Shown: positions 1 through 5,318, numbered from the stretch's first letter. The stretch is 5,886 nucleotides of DNA from Nanobdellota archaeon (GCA_023131705.1 JAGLZG010000238.1:1-5886), one strand, 5' to 3'. Notes: a model not told the origin generated them from the letters alone. Made by a program: numbers and translations.

Positions 1-17
1 AAATCTCCGATTTTCAT
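1..17. repeat. AAATC-N3-GATTT hairpin at the pyrD stop (edge, partial)
   Basis: Arms AAATC (1-5) and GATTT (9-13) enclose a 3-nt loop, and the right side continues TCAT as in the unit at 1074-1092. The left arm may continue beyond the window. It touches the pyrD stop codon (14-16). With only five visible pairs this copy is weak on its own; the support comes from its likeness to the copies at 1074-1092 and 2025-2037. Confidence 0.45.
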
Positions 18-985
18 TTTATCAAATTTCCAACTAATTTATCCAATGTTGTTTTTCTTTTTTTCAGATGTTTTTGAACATCATTCCATAGTTGATTAGT
101 AAATTCAACAATATCCTCACTGGACTTTCCTACAACCCTCCCATCATGCAGAGATTCTAATAAACAAGTTCCTAATCCAAAAATAGATGCCCCTGCAATA
201 GCATATTCTATAATATCTTCCCATGTTTCAATTCCACCATAAGCAATTATTTCTGTATCAGAATCTTTTACAATTTCATAAACATCATTTACCATTTTCA
301 TGTTTTTTGGTTTTATAGAAGGACCAGACATTCCACCATAAACTCCTGCAAGAACAGGTCTTTTTGAATAGATGTCTATAACCAATCCAGGACCAACAGT
401 ATTTCCACAGCCGATATAATCCACATGATCTTTTACAAGTTCTGTTAATGCTGCATAATCTTCATTAGGAGAAAGCTTTACAATAATCGGTTTGTCTGTA
501 ACACATCTTAATAGTTTTACAATTGATTCTATTTTGCCTGTCATTGTTTCCATAAGGCTTTGTTCTCCTTTCTCTTTATTTGGGCATGAAACATTTAGCT
601 CCCATGCATTAACATATTGGTCTACCATATCTACCAATAGTGCATAATCGTCAGCCTTAAAACCATAAACAGAACCAATTATTGGTTTTTCCAGTGGTGT
701 TTTTTCAAATTCCTCTATCCAGCTTTCAACAGGATGTGTTGGCAATGCCATAGAGTTCAATAAAACAGAACCAGTATGAACTATAACCGGGTTAGGATTC
801 CCTAGTTTTTCCTTTTCCCATCCATATTTTTCCCTTAATTCAGGATTATTAGAAAAAGGACCAATAGATTTAGGAAGCCATGCTCCAAACTTAGCCCCCA
901 TTTGCTCTAGTCTTTGAAAAACGTCCAAATAAGAACCAATACCACATGCATTTATTATTGGTGTTTCTAAATTTAGTTTTGGCAT
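14..985 (-). CDS. pyrD: Dihydroorotate dehydrogenase, class 1 type (PyrD)
   Basis: This FMN enzyme of de novo pyrimidine synthesis oxidises dihydroorotate to orotate. Reading from the ATG at 985 gives 323 aa, a normal length for a class 1 cytosolic enzyme. Visible landmarks are NSMALP at 77-82 (compare the substrate loop NSMGLPN), NVSCPN at 131-136 with Cys134 as the class 1 catalytic base, Lys170 in VKLSPN, Asn195 in GNTVGPG, and the FMN phosphate-binding GGMSG (218-222), YGGIE (249-253) and GLGT (270-273). No membrane anchor is present, which argues against class 2. The frame is also open from in-phase ATG 1015 and GTG 1045. I chose 985 because the family starts a few residues before the conserved TPIINACG-like segment, and because a G6 run (996-1001) lies about 10 nt upstream as a possible ribosome binding site. 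The longer forms would only add 10-aa units encoded by the DNA repeat. It is last in the guaA-pyrE-pyrF-pyrD run. No pyrK-like partner gene is in view. Confidence 0.93.
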   Translation of the reverse strand: MPKLNLETPIINACGIGSYLDVFQRLEQMGAKFGAWLPKSIGPFSNNPELREKYGWEKEKLGNPNPVIVHTGSVLLNSMALPTHPVESWIEEFEKTPLEKPIIGSVYGFKADDYALLVDMVDQYVNAWELNVSCPNKEKGEQSLMETMTGKIESIVKLLRCVTDKPIIVKLSPNEDYAALTELVKDHVDYIGCGNTVGPGLVIDIYSKRPVLAGVYGGMSGPSIKPKNMKMVNDVYEIVKDSDTEIIAYGGIETWEDIIEYAIAGASIFGLGTCLLESLHDGRVVGKSSEDIVEFTNQLWNDVQKHLKKRKTTLDKLVGNLIK

Positions 986-1092
986 ACTGAAAAAGCCCCC
1001 CTGAATTTTTGGCATGCTGAGAAAAACCACTGGTTTTTCTGGCACACTGGAAAACTTTGTTTTCCTTGTGTCCTGAAAATCTTAGATTTTCA
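981..1092 (-). repeat. Tandem hairpin-repeat array in front of pyrD (4 units)
   Basis: There are four head-to-tail units: 981-1010, 1011-1040, 1041-1066 and 1067-1092 (30, 30, 26 and 26 bp). On the plus strand each starts GGCAYRCTGR or a relative of it and then carries an A-rich arm, a 3-nt loop and the complementary T-rich arm. Perfect stems are 1020-1028 with 1032-1040 (9 bp), 1049-1055 with 1059-1065 (7 bp) and 1074-1081 with 1085-1092 (8 bp). The first unit is degenerate: its arm is replaced by C6 (G6 in the mRNA). In the pyrD mRNA the hairpins end 3-4 nt before GTG 1045 and ATG 1015, and ATG 985 follows the G6 unit, so units 1-3 each supply a possible start. The frame closes upstream at a TAA in the loop of the fourth hairpin (1082-1084). 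Function is unknown; translational control of pyrD or mRNA processing are possibilities. Confidence 0.8.
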
Positions 1093-1096
1093 TGGT

Positions 1097-1113
1097 TTTA
1101 AAAAAATAAAAAA
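1097..1113 (-). terminator. Oligo-U tract directly after pyrF
   Basis: Immediately after the pyrF stop codon the minus-strand transcript would read T6-A-T7 (complement of 1100-1113). Archaeal RNA polymerase terminates at U-rich tracts with little need for a hairpin, so this could be a full or partial terminator between pyrF and pyrD. If it works, pyrD would need read-through or its own promoter; only a weak TTTTAAAA-like TATA candidate (about 1094-1101) is seen. Confidence 0.35.
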
Positions 1114-1986
1114 TTATTTTCTTAACTTATTCAGCATTTCTTGATATTGTTTTGCTGTTTGTGCTTGTTCTTGTGGAGTTGATTTTGAGCCATTTGGAAG
1201 CATCAATGCTCTTCCTACATTAACAATTACCTTATTAGCATCAAAATATTTCCAAATTGCATCAGCTTCTCCTCCTTGCGCTCCTACTCCTGGGAGCAGG
1301 ACTAGCATATCATCATTAACATAGCTTCTAACTCTTTGTATTTCCTCTTCTTTAATATGATTTTTCTTACTTGGCGCACCAATAACAATCCCATCCAACC
1401 CATATTTATTAGCATCGTAAGCTAGTTGTATATACTGCTTAGCATATGGTATGCCTTCAATGGTCCTAAGATCTATATTATAATAATGGTCATCTTCACA
1501 AAGAGGAACTAATTTATTTTTCTCTTTCTTATACTCTGGATTGCTCATCAAACACATACAGATAATTCCAATATCTCGATTTTTGGCTTGCTCTGCAGCT
1601 TCTGCAATATTCCCTGCAAAAGGAGAGAATGTTACAGCATCTGTTCCTTTAGATTTAGCATAAAAAATTCCAGCATCATTGGTTGAACCAATATCTGCTA
1701 GTTTGCTATCATCAATAACAACCATTCCTAATGCATGGGCAGTTGTGCTAATATCCAGTAAAGTTGACATATCTCCTCTATCTTTCCAATACTGAAGATT
1801 AGGTTTTATTGCAGCACAATACGGTGCAACAGATTCTAAATATCTCAACGCCCAATACTTCTTATTTGTACCTCCTGCTAATCCTTTCTCCCCCCGCCCC
1901 ATATCAAATTCTGCAGGATCTAATCCTGCACATAAAACAGAATTCTTTTTATCAACAGATTTTAACCATTTTTCTAAAAAAGTCAT
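1114..1986 (-). CDS. pyrF: Orotidine 5'-phosphate decarboxylase (PyrF)
   Basis: This enzyme catalyses the last step of UMP synthesis, OMP to UMP plus CO2, using a TIM barrel and no cofactor. The 290-aa product matches the longer PyrF form (about 270-310 aa) rather than the short archaeal form of about 210-230 aa. Motifs in order are GLDP at 21-24, Lys61 in AIKPN, the catalytic D93-S-K95-L-A-D98 (DxKxxD) followed by IGST, DAVTFSPFAG at 116-125, LPGVGAQGG at 231-239, and VGRA with phosphate-binding Arg259. The ATG at 1986 is preceded by GGTGA with a 6-nt spacer, a very good archaeal ribosome binding site that fixes the start. It lies 51 nt after the pyrE stop, so it is probably co-transcribed with guaA and pyrE. 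A U-tract follows its stop codon. Confidence 0.95.
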   Translation of the reverse strand: MTFLEKWLKSVDKKNSVLCAGLDPAEFDMGRGEKGLAGGTNKKYWALRYLESVAPYCAAIKPNLQYWKDRGDMSTLLDISTTAHALGMVVIDDSKLADIGSTNDAGIFYAKSKGTDAVTFSPFAGNIAEAAEQAKNRDIGIICMCLMSNPEYKKEKNKLVPLCEDDHYYNIDLRTIEGIPYAKQYIQLAYDANKYGLDGIVIGAPSKKNHIKEEEIQRVRSYVNDDMLVLLPGVGAQGGEADAIWKYFDANKVIVNVGRALMLPNGSKSTPQEQAQTAKQYQEMLNKLRK

Positions 1987-2016
1987 TTTTTCTCACCTAT
2001 AAAATTTATTTTTAGA

Positions 2017-2047
2017 GGTACAAGAAATCTTTGATTTCTAAGTACCT
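2017..2047 (-). repeat. Hairpin across the pyrE stop codon
   Basis: An inner stem AGAAATC/GATTTCT (2023-2029 in part, with 2033-2039) has loop TTT. It is extended, after a small internal loop, by an outer stem AGGTAC/GTACCT, giving about 13 bp in all. The structure covers the pyrE stop (2038-2040) and ends some 20 nt before the pyrF ribosome binding site. Its core, AAATC-N3-GATTT, is the same as in the fourth unit of the pyrD repeat array and at the left window edge. It could act in mRNA processing, stability or coupling of pyrE to pyrF translation; it lacks a strong U-tract, so a terminator is less likely. Confidence 0.65.
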
Positions 2048-2751
2048 TTTTCAATTTTTGGAAAACCGTGTTTTTCTCCCCATTTAAGAGGGTTTGCTCT
2101 CCATTCTTTTAATAATCTAATTTGTTTTTTTGTTATTTGTCTAGTGTCTTTTGCAAAATCTAACAAAACATCATAAGCTAAAATAGATCTGACTTCACAA
2201 GGTTCTTGTAATTTATTTCCTTCTTTATCATAAGGTTCTATTCCCCGAAATATTTTCATTGCTTTTTTTAATCCATAATTAAAGATAGATAAACAATAAT
2301 TGACATCCCCATTTGCATCTCTTACAGCCTGCACAGCTTTTGCAGAACTTCCTCCTGTTGAAATCAAATCCTCAATTACAATAACTTTTTTCTCTTCTAA
2401 ATCCTTTTCAGCATCAATTCCTTCAATTTGATTTTTTAATCCATGGTCTTTTGTTTTATCTCTGATATAAATAAATGGGCTATTAAGCCTCTCAGCTAAA
2501 AGCGCTCCAGGAGCAATACCTGCTGTAGAAGTTCCTGCAATTATATCATAAGGAATCTGTTCTTCTTTAATAATTTGCTGGAATCCACTTGTAACTAATT
2601 TTCTGTATTCTGGATAAGACAAAAACATCCTATTGTCATTATATATTGGCATCATATATCCAGAAGCCCATTGAAAAGGGAGGTCTGGGTTTAATTTAAT
2701 AGCGTTTATTTCTAAACCTGCTTTTGCAATTAGTCTTTCTATATCTTCCAT
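2038..2751 (-). CDS. pyrE: Orotate phosphoribosyltransferase (PyrE)
   Basis: This enzyme joins orotate and PRPP to give OMP and pyrophosphate, feeding PyrF next door. From the ATG at 2751 the product is 237 aa, slightly longer than the usual 200-230. The type I phosphoribosyltransferase PRPP motif VIVIEDLISTGGSS is at 123-136. The mobile catalytic loop RDKTKDHG at 97-104 carries the expected Lys99, Lys101 and His103. GTSTAGIAPG at 73-82 is the usual loop, and FxWASGYxxPIYxDNR at 26-41 is the N-terminal family signature with orotate contacts. The start is fixed by a strong ribosome binding site, GGGAGGT, 8 nt before the ATG. The frame stays open upstream to 2808, but that extension overlaps the end of guaA. 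The gap to guaA is 19 nt and is nearly filled by this binding site, so translation is likely coupled in one operon. The C-terminal stretch after about residue 200 is Lys/Arg-rich and not diagnostic. Confidence 0.95.
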   Translation of the reverse strand: MEDIERLIAKAGLEINAIKLNPDLPFQWASGYMMPIYNDNRMFLSYPEYRKLVTSGFQQIIKEEQIPYDIIAGTSTAGIAPGALLAERLNSPFIYIRDKTKDHGLKNQIEGIDAEKDLEEKKVIVIEDLISTGGSSAKAVQAVRDANGDVNYCLSIFNYGLKKAMKIFRGIEPYDKEGNKLQEPCEVRSILAYDVLLDFAKDTRQITKKQIRLLKEWRANPLKWGEKHGFPKIEKGT

Positions 2752-2752
2752 A

Positions 2753-2768
2753 AAAATCAACCTCCCAA
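2753..2768 (-). promoter_or_regulatory. Ribosome binding site deciding the pyrE start
   Basis: The minus strand reads GGGAGGTTGAT just after the guaA stop and 8 nt (from GGAGGT) before ATG 2751. It is nearly a full match to the archaeal anti-Shine-Dalgarno and selects the internal ATG over the upstream TTG at 2808. Confidence 0.8.
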
Positions 2769-2770
2769 AA

Positions 2771-3745
2771 TTAAATGGCCTCCATTGTTGATGGCGGTTT
2801 TGACCCAATATTATAGGTTACACTAACAACACCATGTATTTCTTTTGTTATTCTTTTTGCTAACTTATCCAAAGTTTCATAAGGCAATCTTGTTGGTGCA
2901 GCTGTTCTTGCATCAACACTATCCCAACACCTTATCTCAATTTGAAGACCGAAATCTCTTTTACCATCCCTCATTCCAGTAACCCTGTCCTGATGTAAAA
3001 TTGCCATATATTGAAAAGCACCACTAGATGCTAATTCTTGTTCAGTAATAGCAGTTGCTTGTTTCACTGTTTTAATTCTCTCGGAAGTAACATCTCCAAT
3101 CACTCTTGCAGCTAAAGCTGGTCCAGGAAAAGGCATCCTATTATAGATAGATTCTGGCAAGCCCAATTCCTGCGCTACTTTTCTTACTCCATCTTTTCGA
3201 AGTTGCACTAAAGGCTCTATAATCTTATATCCAAAAGCTTTTTGGGGATCTATGCCTATTTGCTCAAAAATATTATGCTGCCTTTTAATGCCGGCAACTG
3301 TCTCATCAACATCTGTCAGAATTGTTCCCTGTAAAAGGTATTTTGCGCCGCTATCTTTTACAAGCTGACCAAATACATTTTTATAAAATGCAGTTCTAAC
3401 CGCTTCTCTCTTTTCTTCAGGGTCTGTAATACCTTTTAATGCAGCAAAGAATTTTTCCTGGGCATCAACAATCTTTACAGGAACGCCCATCTCCTGAAAT
3501 ATTGAAACAATATATTCCGGCTCACCTTCCCTCATCAAACCATTATCTACAAAATATGTCAATAATCTTTTTCCCAGTGCCCTATACCCTAACATCGTAA
3601 CAGCTGAACTATCCACACCACCAGACAGTGCATTGATAGCTAAACCATCTCCAACAATGTCAGAAATATCTTTTGTTTGACCCCTAACAAATTTGTTCAT
3701 AATTTTTCCATCTGCTAATTGTTTTGCAGTTATCTCATCAACCAT
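2771..3745 (-). CDS. guaA: GMP synthase ATP-pyrophosphatase subunit (GuaA C-terminal type), divergent
   Basis: This is a stand-alone PP-loop synthetase related to the C-terminal part of GuaA, which adenylates XMP and aminates it to GMP with ammonia from a separate glutaminase subunit (not in this window). The 324-aa product is close to the archaeal subunit (about 305-310 aa). The PP-loop SGGVDSS is at 41-47, followed by YFVDNGLMREGE (64-75), the conserved LKGITDPEEKR (103-113), QGTI (139-142), the lid IKRQHN (153-158), RMPFPGPAL (203-211), and C-terminal KPPSTMEAI (316-324) keeping the Lys and Glu expected to contact XMP. Compared with classical GuaA, the lid KSHHN is KRQHN, PFPGPGL is PFPGPAL, and the terminal TIEWE is TMEAI. 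It therefore belongs to a divergent subgroup, and GMP synthesis is likely but not certain. The start at 3745 has a GGGGTGG binding site 5 nt away. A longer frame from 3808 would start upstream of the predicted transcription start. Confidence 0.82.
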   Translation of the reverse strand: MVDEITAKQLADGKIMNKFVRGQTKDISDIVGDGLAINALSGGVDSSAVTMLGYRALGKRLLTYFVDNGLMREGEPEYIVSIFQEMGVPVKIVDAQEKFFAALKGITDPEEKREAVRTAFYKNVFGQLVKDSGAKYLLQGTILTDVDETVAGIKRQHNIFEQIGIDPQKAFGYKIIEPLVQLRKDGVRKVAQELGLPESIYNRMPFPGPALAARVIGDVTSERIKTVKQATAITEQELASSGAFQYMAILHQDRVTGMRDGKRDFGLQIEIRCWDSVDARTAAPTRLPYETLDKLAKRITKEIHGVVSVTYNIGSKPPSTMEAI

Positions 3746-3787
3746 TAAAACCACCCCATTGAAAAATTTAATTAGAAAATTCTTTAC

Positions 3788-3806
3788 TTCTTTATATATT
3801 TTTCCC
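3788..3806 (-). promoter_or_regulatory. TATA box of the guaA-pyrE-pyrF(-pyrD) operon
   Basis: The minus strand reads AATATATAAA (complement of 3791-3800), preceded by purine-rich GGGAAA suitable as a BRE. Transcription would start about 26 bp on, near 3769, giving a leader of roughly 24 nt that contains the GGGGTGG site before ATG 3745. Confidence 0.65.
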
Positions 3807-3819
3807 AAGATTTATTATC

Positions 3820-3848
3820 GTGAATTAGGGACGAAATAAGAAATTCAC
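3820..3848. repeat. Inverted repeat GTGAATT-N15-AATTCAC upstream of the operon promoter
   Basis: Perfect 7-bp arms at 3820-3826 and 3842-3848 are separated by 15 bp, with centres 22 bp apart (about two helical turns). It lies about 20 bp upstream of the guaA TATA box and overlaps the last codons of the regulator gene. It could be an operator for a dimeric regulator, or a stem at the end of the regulator mRNA. No U-tract follows closely, so a terminator is less likely. Confidence 0.45.
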
Positions 3849-4252
3849 AACCTCAACCAATCATCAATATCAGAAGCAACCTCTCTTAAATCCCCGCATG
3901 TTCTTTTTATGTCTTTTTCTATCTCTGTTATAAGTGATTTAAGATTATCAACCCTTAAAAGATACTTGTTTTTCTCATGAATAACTATACCAGATCCCAT
4001 CAACCTGTCAATGTGATGTATGACAGTCCCCCTGCTTAGATTTAATCCTGCAGCAATCTCATCAGATGTCAATGGATGTCTTGCCTTTGCTGCTTTTAAT
4101 AATTCAATAAATATCCTAAAACAGCTCTTATCCTTATCTCTCAGGTTAAACAATCCCAGAGAGGTGCCTAACCACTGCAATTCATGGTTTATGTTTTTAT
4201 TAACAGGCTTTCTTATGTTTACAATAGTTATCCTGTGTCTGCTTATTATCAT
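3845..4252 (-). CDS. Winged helix-turn-helix transcriptional regulator (ArsR-like fold)
   Basis: This 135-aa protein has a clear helix-turn-helix at about 62-84, with S63-D-E-I-A-A as first helix, LNLS turn, and RGTVIHHIDRL as recognition helix. A short wing follows (GIVIHEKNKYLLR, 88-100), then an acidic-basic C-terminal helix (104-134) ending DDWLRL that may dimerise. The 45-57 segment (FRIFIELLKAAKA) is the usual helix before the HTH. There are no metal-binding Cys pairs, only Cys44 and Cys119, so metal sensing is not supported. The ATG at 4252 is about 27 bp from a TATA centre, pointing to a leaderless mRNA. It reads toward guaA with a 99-nt gap holding the operon promoter, so it may control the nucleotide operon. 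The nearby grpE makes a stress-response role, like that of archaeal heat-shock regulators, an alternative. The ligand is unknown. Confidence 0.85.
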   Translation of the reverse strand: MIISRHRITIVNIRKPVNKNINHELQWLGTSLGLFNLRDKDKSCFRIFIELLKAAKARHPLTSDEIAAGLNLSRGTVIHHIDRLMGSGIVIHEKNKYLLRVDNLKSLITEIEKDIKRTCGDLREVASDIDDWLRL

Positions 4253-4263
4253 AAAAATAAAGA

Positions 4264-4310
4264 TAGTGACTACTTATTTAAATCTTTTGAAAATATTTTT
4301 TAGTAAACTA
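4264..4310. repeat. Two TAGT-N1/2-ACTA palindromes flanking the divergent TATA box
   Basis: TAGTGACTA is at 4264-4272 and TAGTAAACTA at 4301-4310, one on each side of the TATA box at 4275-4283. The first sits between the TATA box and the start of the regulator gene, a position where a repressor would block initiation. They could be autoregulatory operators, but short palindromes are common in AT-rich DNA. Confidence 0.3.
4275..4289 (-). promoter_or_regulatory. TATA box and BRE of the regulator gene (leaderless)
   Basis: The minus strand reads CAAAAG (BRE-like) followed by ATTTAAATA (complement of 4275-4283). The centre is about 27 bp from the ATG at 4252, so the mRNA should start at or next to the start codon. 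TTTAAA is palindromic, so the box could also fire rightward with a start near 4306, ahead of the gene at 4340. Confidence 0.7.
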
Positions 4311-4339
4311 TTGTATACCTAAAGGAATAAAAACTAATT

Positions 4340-4677
4340 ATGAAAATTATTTTAATGGTTTTCCTTGCTTTATTAGGAATATTTCTAGTAGGAAGAACAA
4401 TAACGGGCTTTATGGTTTTCTCACAAACATGCTGTTTTCCTTCTGAAGGTTGTGATGATGAAAATATGTGCACACAGGCAAAAACAGAGCTAATGTCACC
4501 AACATCAATGGATTACATAATTTAGGCACACTTGGTTTGTTTATATTAGTAGTTTCTATAATTACTATAATGTATATAAGCATTATCATAATTAGTCTTC
4601 CTCAACTCAGTCTCCTAGATATTCCCCAACAATTAGAGGTACAGCCACAAAAAGAATATCAAACACATGAAACTTAA
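4340..4677 (+). pseudogene. Small Cys-rich membrane protein, frame interrupted at an A5 run
   Basis: The first frame (4340-4525) encodes 61 aa: a hydrophobic helix at about 3-27, then four Cys in a C31-C32-x5-C38-x5-C44 arrangement within TCCFPSEGCDDENMC. The adjacent frame continues to 4677 with a second strongly hydrophobic helix (NLGTLGLFILVVSIITIMYISIIII) and a polar tail. Joining them at the A5 run 4480-4484 (a -1 slip, or one missing A) gives about 112 aa: helix, Cys-rich loop with an NVT glycosylation sequon, helix, polar tail. I read this as one two-helix membrane protein whose Cys-rich loop probably faces outside. Whether the break is a mutation, an assembly error or programmed slippage cannot be decided here. 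A weak AAGGA lies about 12 nt before the ATG. The extended frame overlaps the 3' end of the opposite-strand gene by 71 nt. Function not recognised. If the frames are unrelated, only 4340-4525 is the gene. Confidence 0.5.
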
Positions 4678-4987
4678 TTCCTCCTAAGATAAAAGCACTT
4701 AGTCCACTAAGCATAATACAATAAACTATACATACAGTAATTATTGCTGTAAAGAATGCTGTTCTTATTGTTTTCTTATAATCCTTTATCTTACCTAAAT
4801 GTATTAAGATTATACTTAACACAATAAGGATAATAAGAGAAAACACATCATAGATAAACATAATAATCAGGTTTTTAGGTATTATTCTTATAATTATAAA
4901 TCCATTGAAGAAATGTAAGGCTGTTGCTAAAACAAAAGCAATAAGAATGTATTTAAGGAATTTTGTTAATTTCGCTGTCTTGCTCAT
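4607..4987 (-). CDS. Four-helix integral membrane protein of unknown function
   Basis: This 126-aa, very hydrophobic protein has predicted membrane helices at about 11-34, 40-64, 75-96 and 99-122. Positive residues sit at the N-terminus (KTAKLTKFLK) and in the loop between helices 2 and 3 (GKIKDYKKTIR), so both ends of the first pair would face the cytoplasm by the positive-inside rule. No catalytic motif, Cys pair or known family signature is recognised. The ATG at 4987 lies 26 bp from a TATA centre it shares with the divergent regulator gene, so the mRNA is probably leaderless. Sharing that element with a small winged-helix protein suggests the regulator may control it. The 3' end converges on the small Cys-rich membrane protein gene. 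Hydrophobic frames arise by chance in AT-rich DNA, but the promoter fit supports a real gene. Confidence 0.65.
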   Translation of the reverse strand: MSKTAKLTKFLKYILIAFVLATALHFFNGFIIIRIIPKNLIIMFIYDVFSLIILIVLSIILIHLGKIKDYKKTIRTAFFTAIITVCIVYCIMLSGLSAFILGGIKFHVFDILFVAVPLIVGEYLGD

Positions 4988-5041
4988 GCTGTTATACTAT
5001 TACATGCCTATATATAAATCTTGCTATTATATTACCACATG
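4987..5041 (+). repeat. 20-bp imperfect direct repeat flanking the shared TATA element
   Basis: Copy one is at 4987-5006 (TGCTGTTATACTATTACATG) and copy two at 5022-5041 (TGCTATTATATTACCACATG). They match at 16 of 20 positions and are 35 bp apart. Each lies between the TATA element and one of the two start codons, covering both predicted transcription starts. This is a natural arrangement for repressor sites, most simply bound by the winged-helix protein encoded at 5039. Confidence 0.5.
5007..5020. promoter_or_regulatory. Shared bidirectional TATA element for two divergent leaderless genes
   Basis: CTATATATAAATC is TATA-like on both strands. Its centre (about 5013) lies about 26 bp from the ATG at 4987 on the minus strand and about 26 bp from the ATG at 5039 on the plus strand. 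This is the spacing expected if each mRNA starts at its own initiation codon, so one TATA region could serve both genes. Confidence 0.65.
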
Positions 5042-5278
5042 AAAAGATCTCCAATAGACATTAAAAAGAAGATAATAGCACTACTCAAGGAAAAAGGTAG
5101 AAGTTTAAGGGAACTCGATATAAAAGTGAACTGTGGATATAGAACAATAATCGCCCAATGTAAAGAGTTGGAATACTTAGGGATAGTTAAAATAATCAAA
5201 CATGAAAGAAATCCAAAAACAGGCAGACCTTATACAAGTGTAGAACTCACGGAATTAGGGAAAAAACAAGATATTTGA
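5039..5278 (+). CDS. Small winged-helix DNA-binding protein
   Basis: This is a 79-aa single-domain protein. Helix 1 is about residues 6-18 (IDIKKKIIALLKE), helix 2 and the recognition helix span about 21-44 (SLRELDIKVNCGYRTIIAQCKELEYLG), and a basic wing follows (IVKIIKHERNPKTGRPYTSVELTELG), closing with a strand and short helix. This matches the compact archaeal winged-helix regulators that hold little beyond the DNA-binding fold. The frame extends to a TTG at 5021, but the ATG at 5039 lies 26 bp from the TATA centre, fitting a leaderless mRNA, and the product then starts cleanly before helix 1. The gene diverges from the four-helix membrane protein gene through one promoter element. Autoregulation and control of that neighbour are inferred from position only. 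It is followed by a terminator-like hairpin, so it is probably monocistronic. Confidence 0.8.
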   Translation: MKRSPIDIKKKIIALLKEKGRSLRELDIKVNCGYRTIIAQCKELEYLGIVKIIKHERNPKTGRPYTSVELTELGKKQDI

Positions 5279-5318
5279 AAGAACAAGCAAAGGTAATAAA
5301 AAAATTAAAGATTTAAGT

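Noticed and set aside
981..1092. CRISPR-like array of about 30-bp repeats
   Set aside because: The units are directly joined with no unique spacers between them, they vary in arm sequence, and there are only four.
1809..2015. Plus-strand open frame of 68 codons
   Set aside because: It lies opposite the well-supported pyrF, with low-complexity product and no promoter or binding site.
2752..2808. 19-residue N-terminal extension of PyrE overlapping the guaA end
   Set aside because: It starts with TTG, overlaps guaA, and the strong GGGAGGT site points to the ATG at 2751.
3746..3808. 21-residue N-terminal extension of the guaA-type protein from a start at 3808
   Set aside because: The predicted promoter TATA box (3791-3800) lies inside the extension, while the ATG at 3745 has a good ribosome binding site.
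4020..4322. Plus-strand open frame of 100 codons
   Set aside because: It lies opposite the winged-helix regulator gene and its promoter; the product has no recognisable domain and its hydrophobic part comes from AT-rich DNA.
4468..4677. Independent 69-aa gene starting at GTG 4468
   Set aside because: It has no binding site or promoter, overlaps the previous frame, and makes better sense as the shifted second half of the Cys-rich membrane protein.
5021..5038. TTG start of the small winged-helix gene at 5021
   Set aside because: It would lie upstream of the predicted transcription start; the ATG at 5039 fits both the TATA spacing and the fold.
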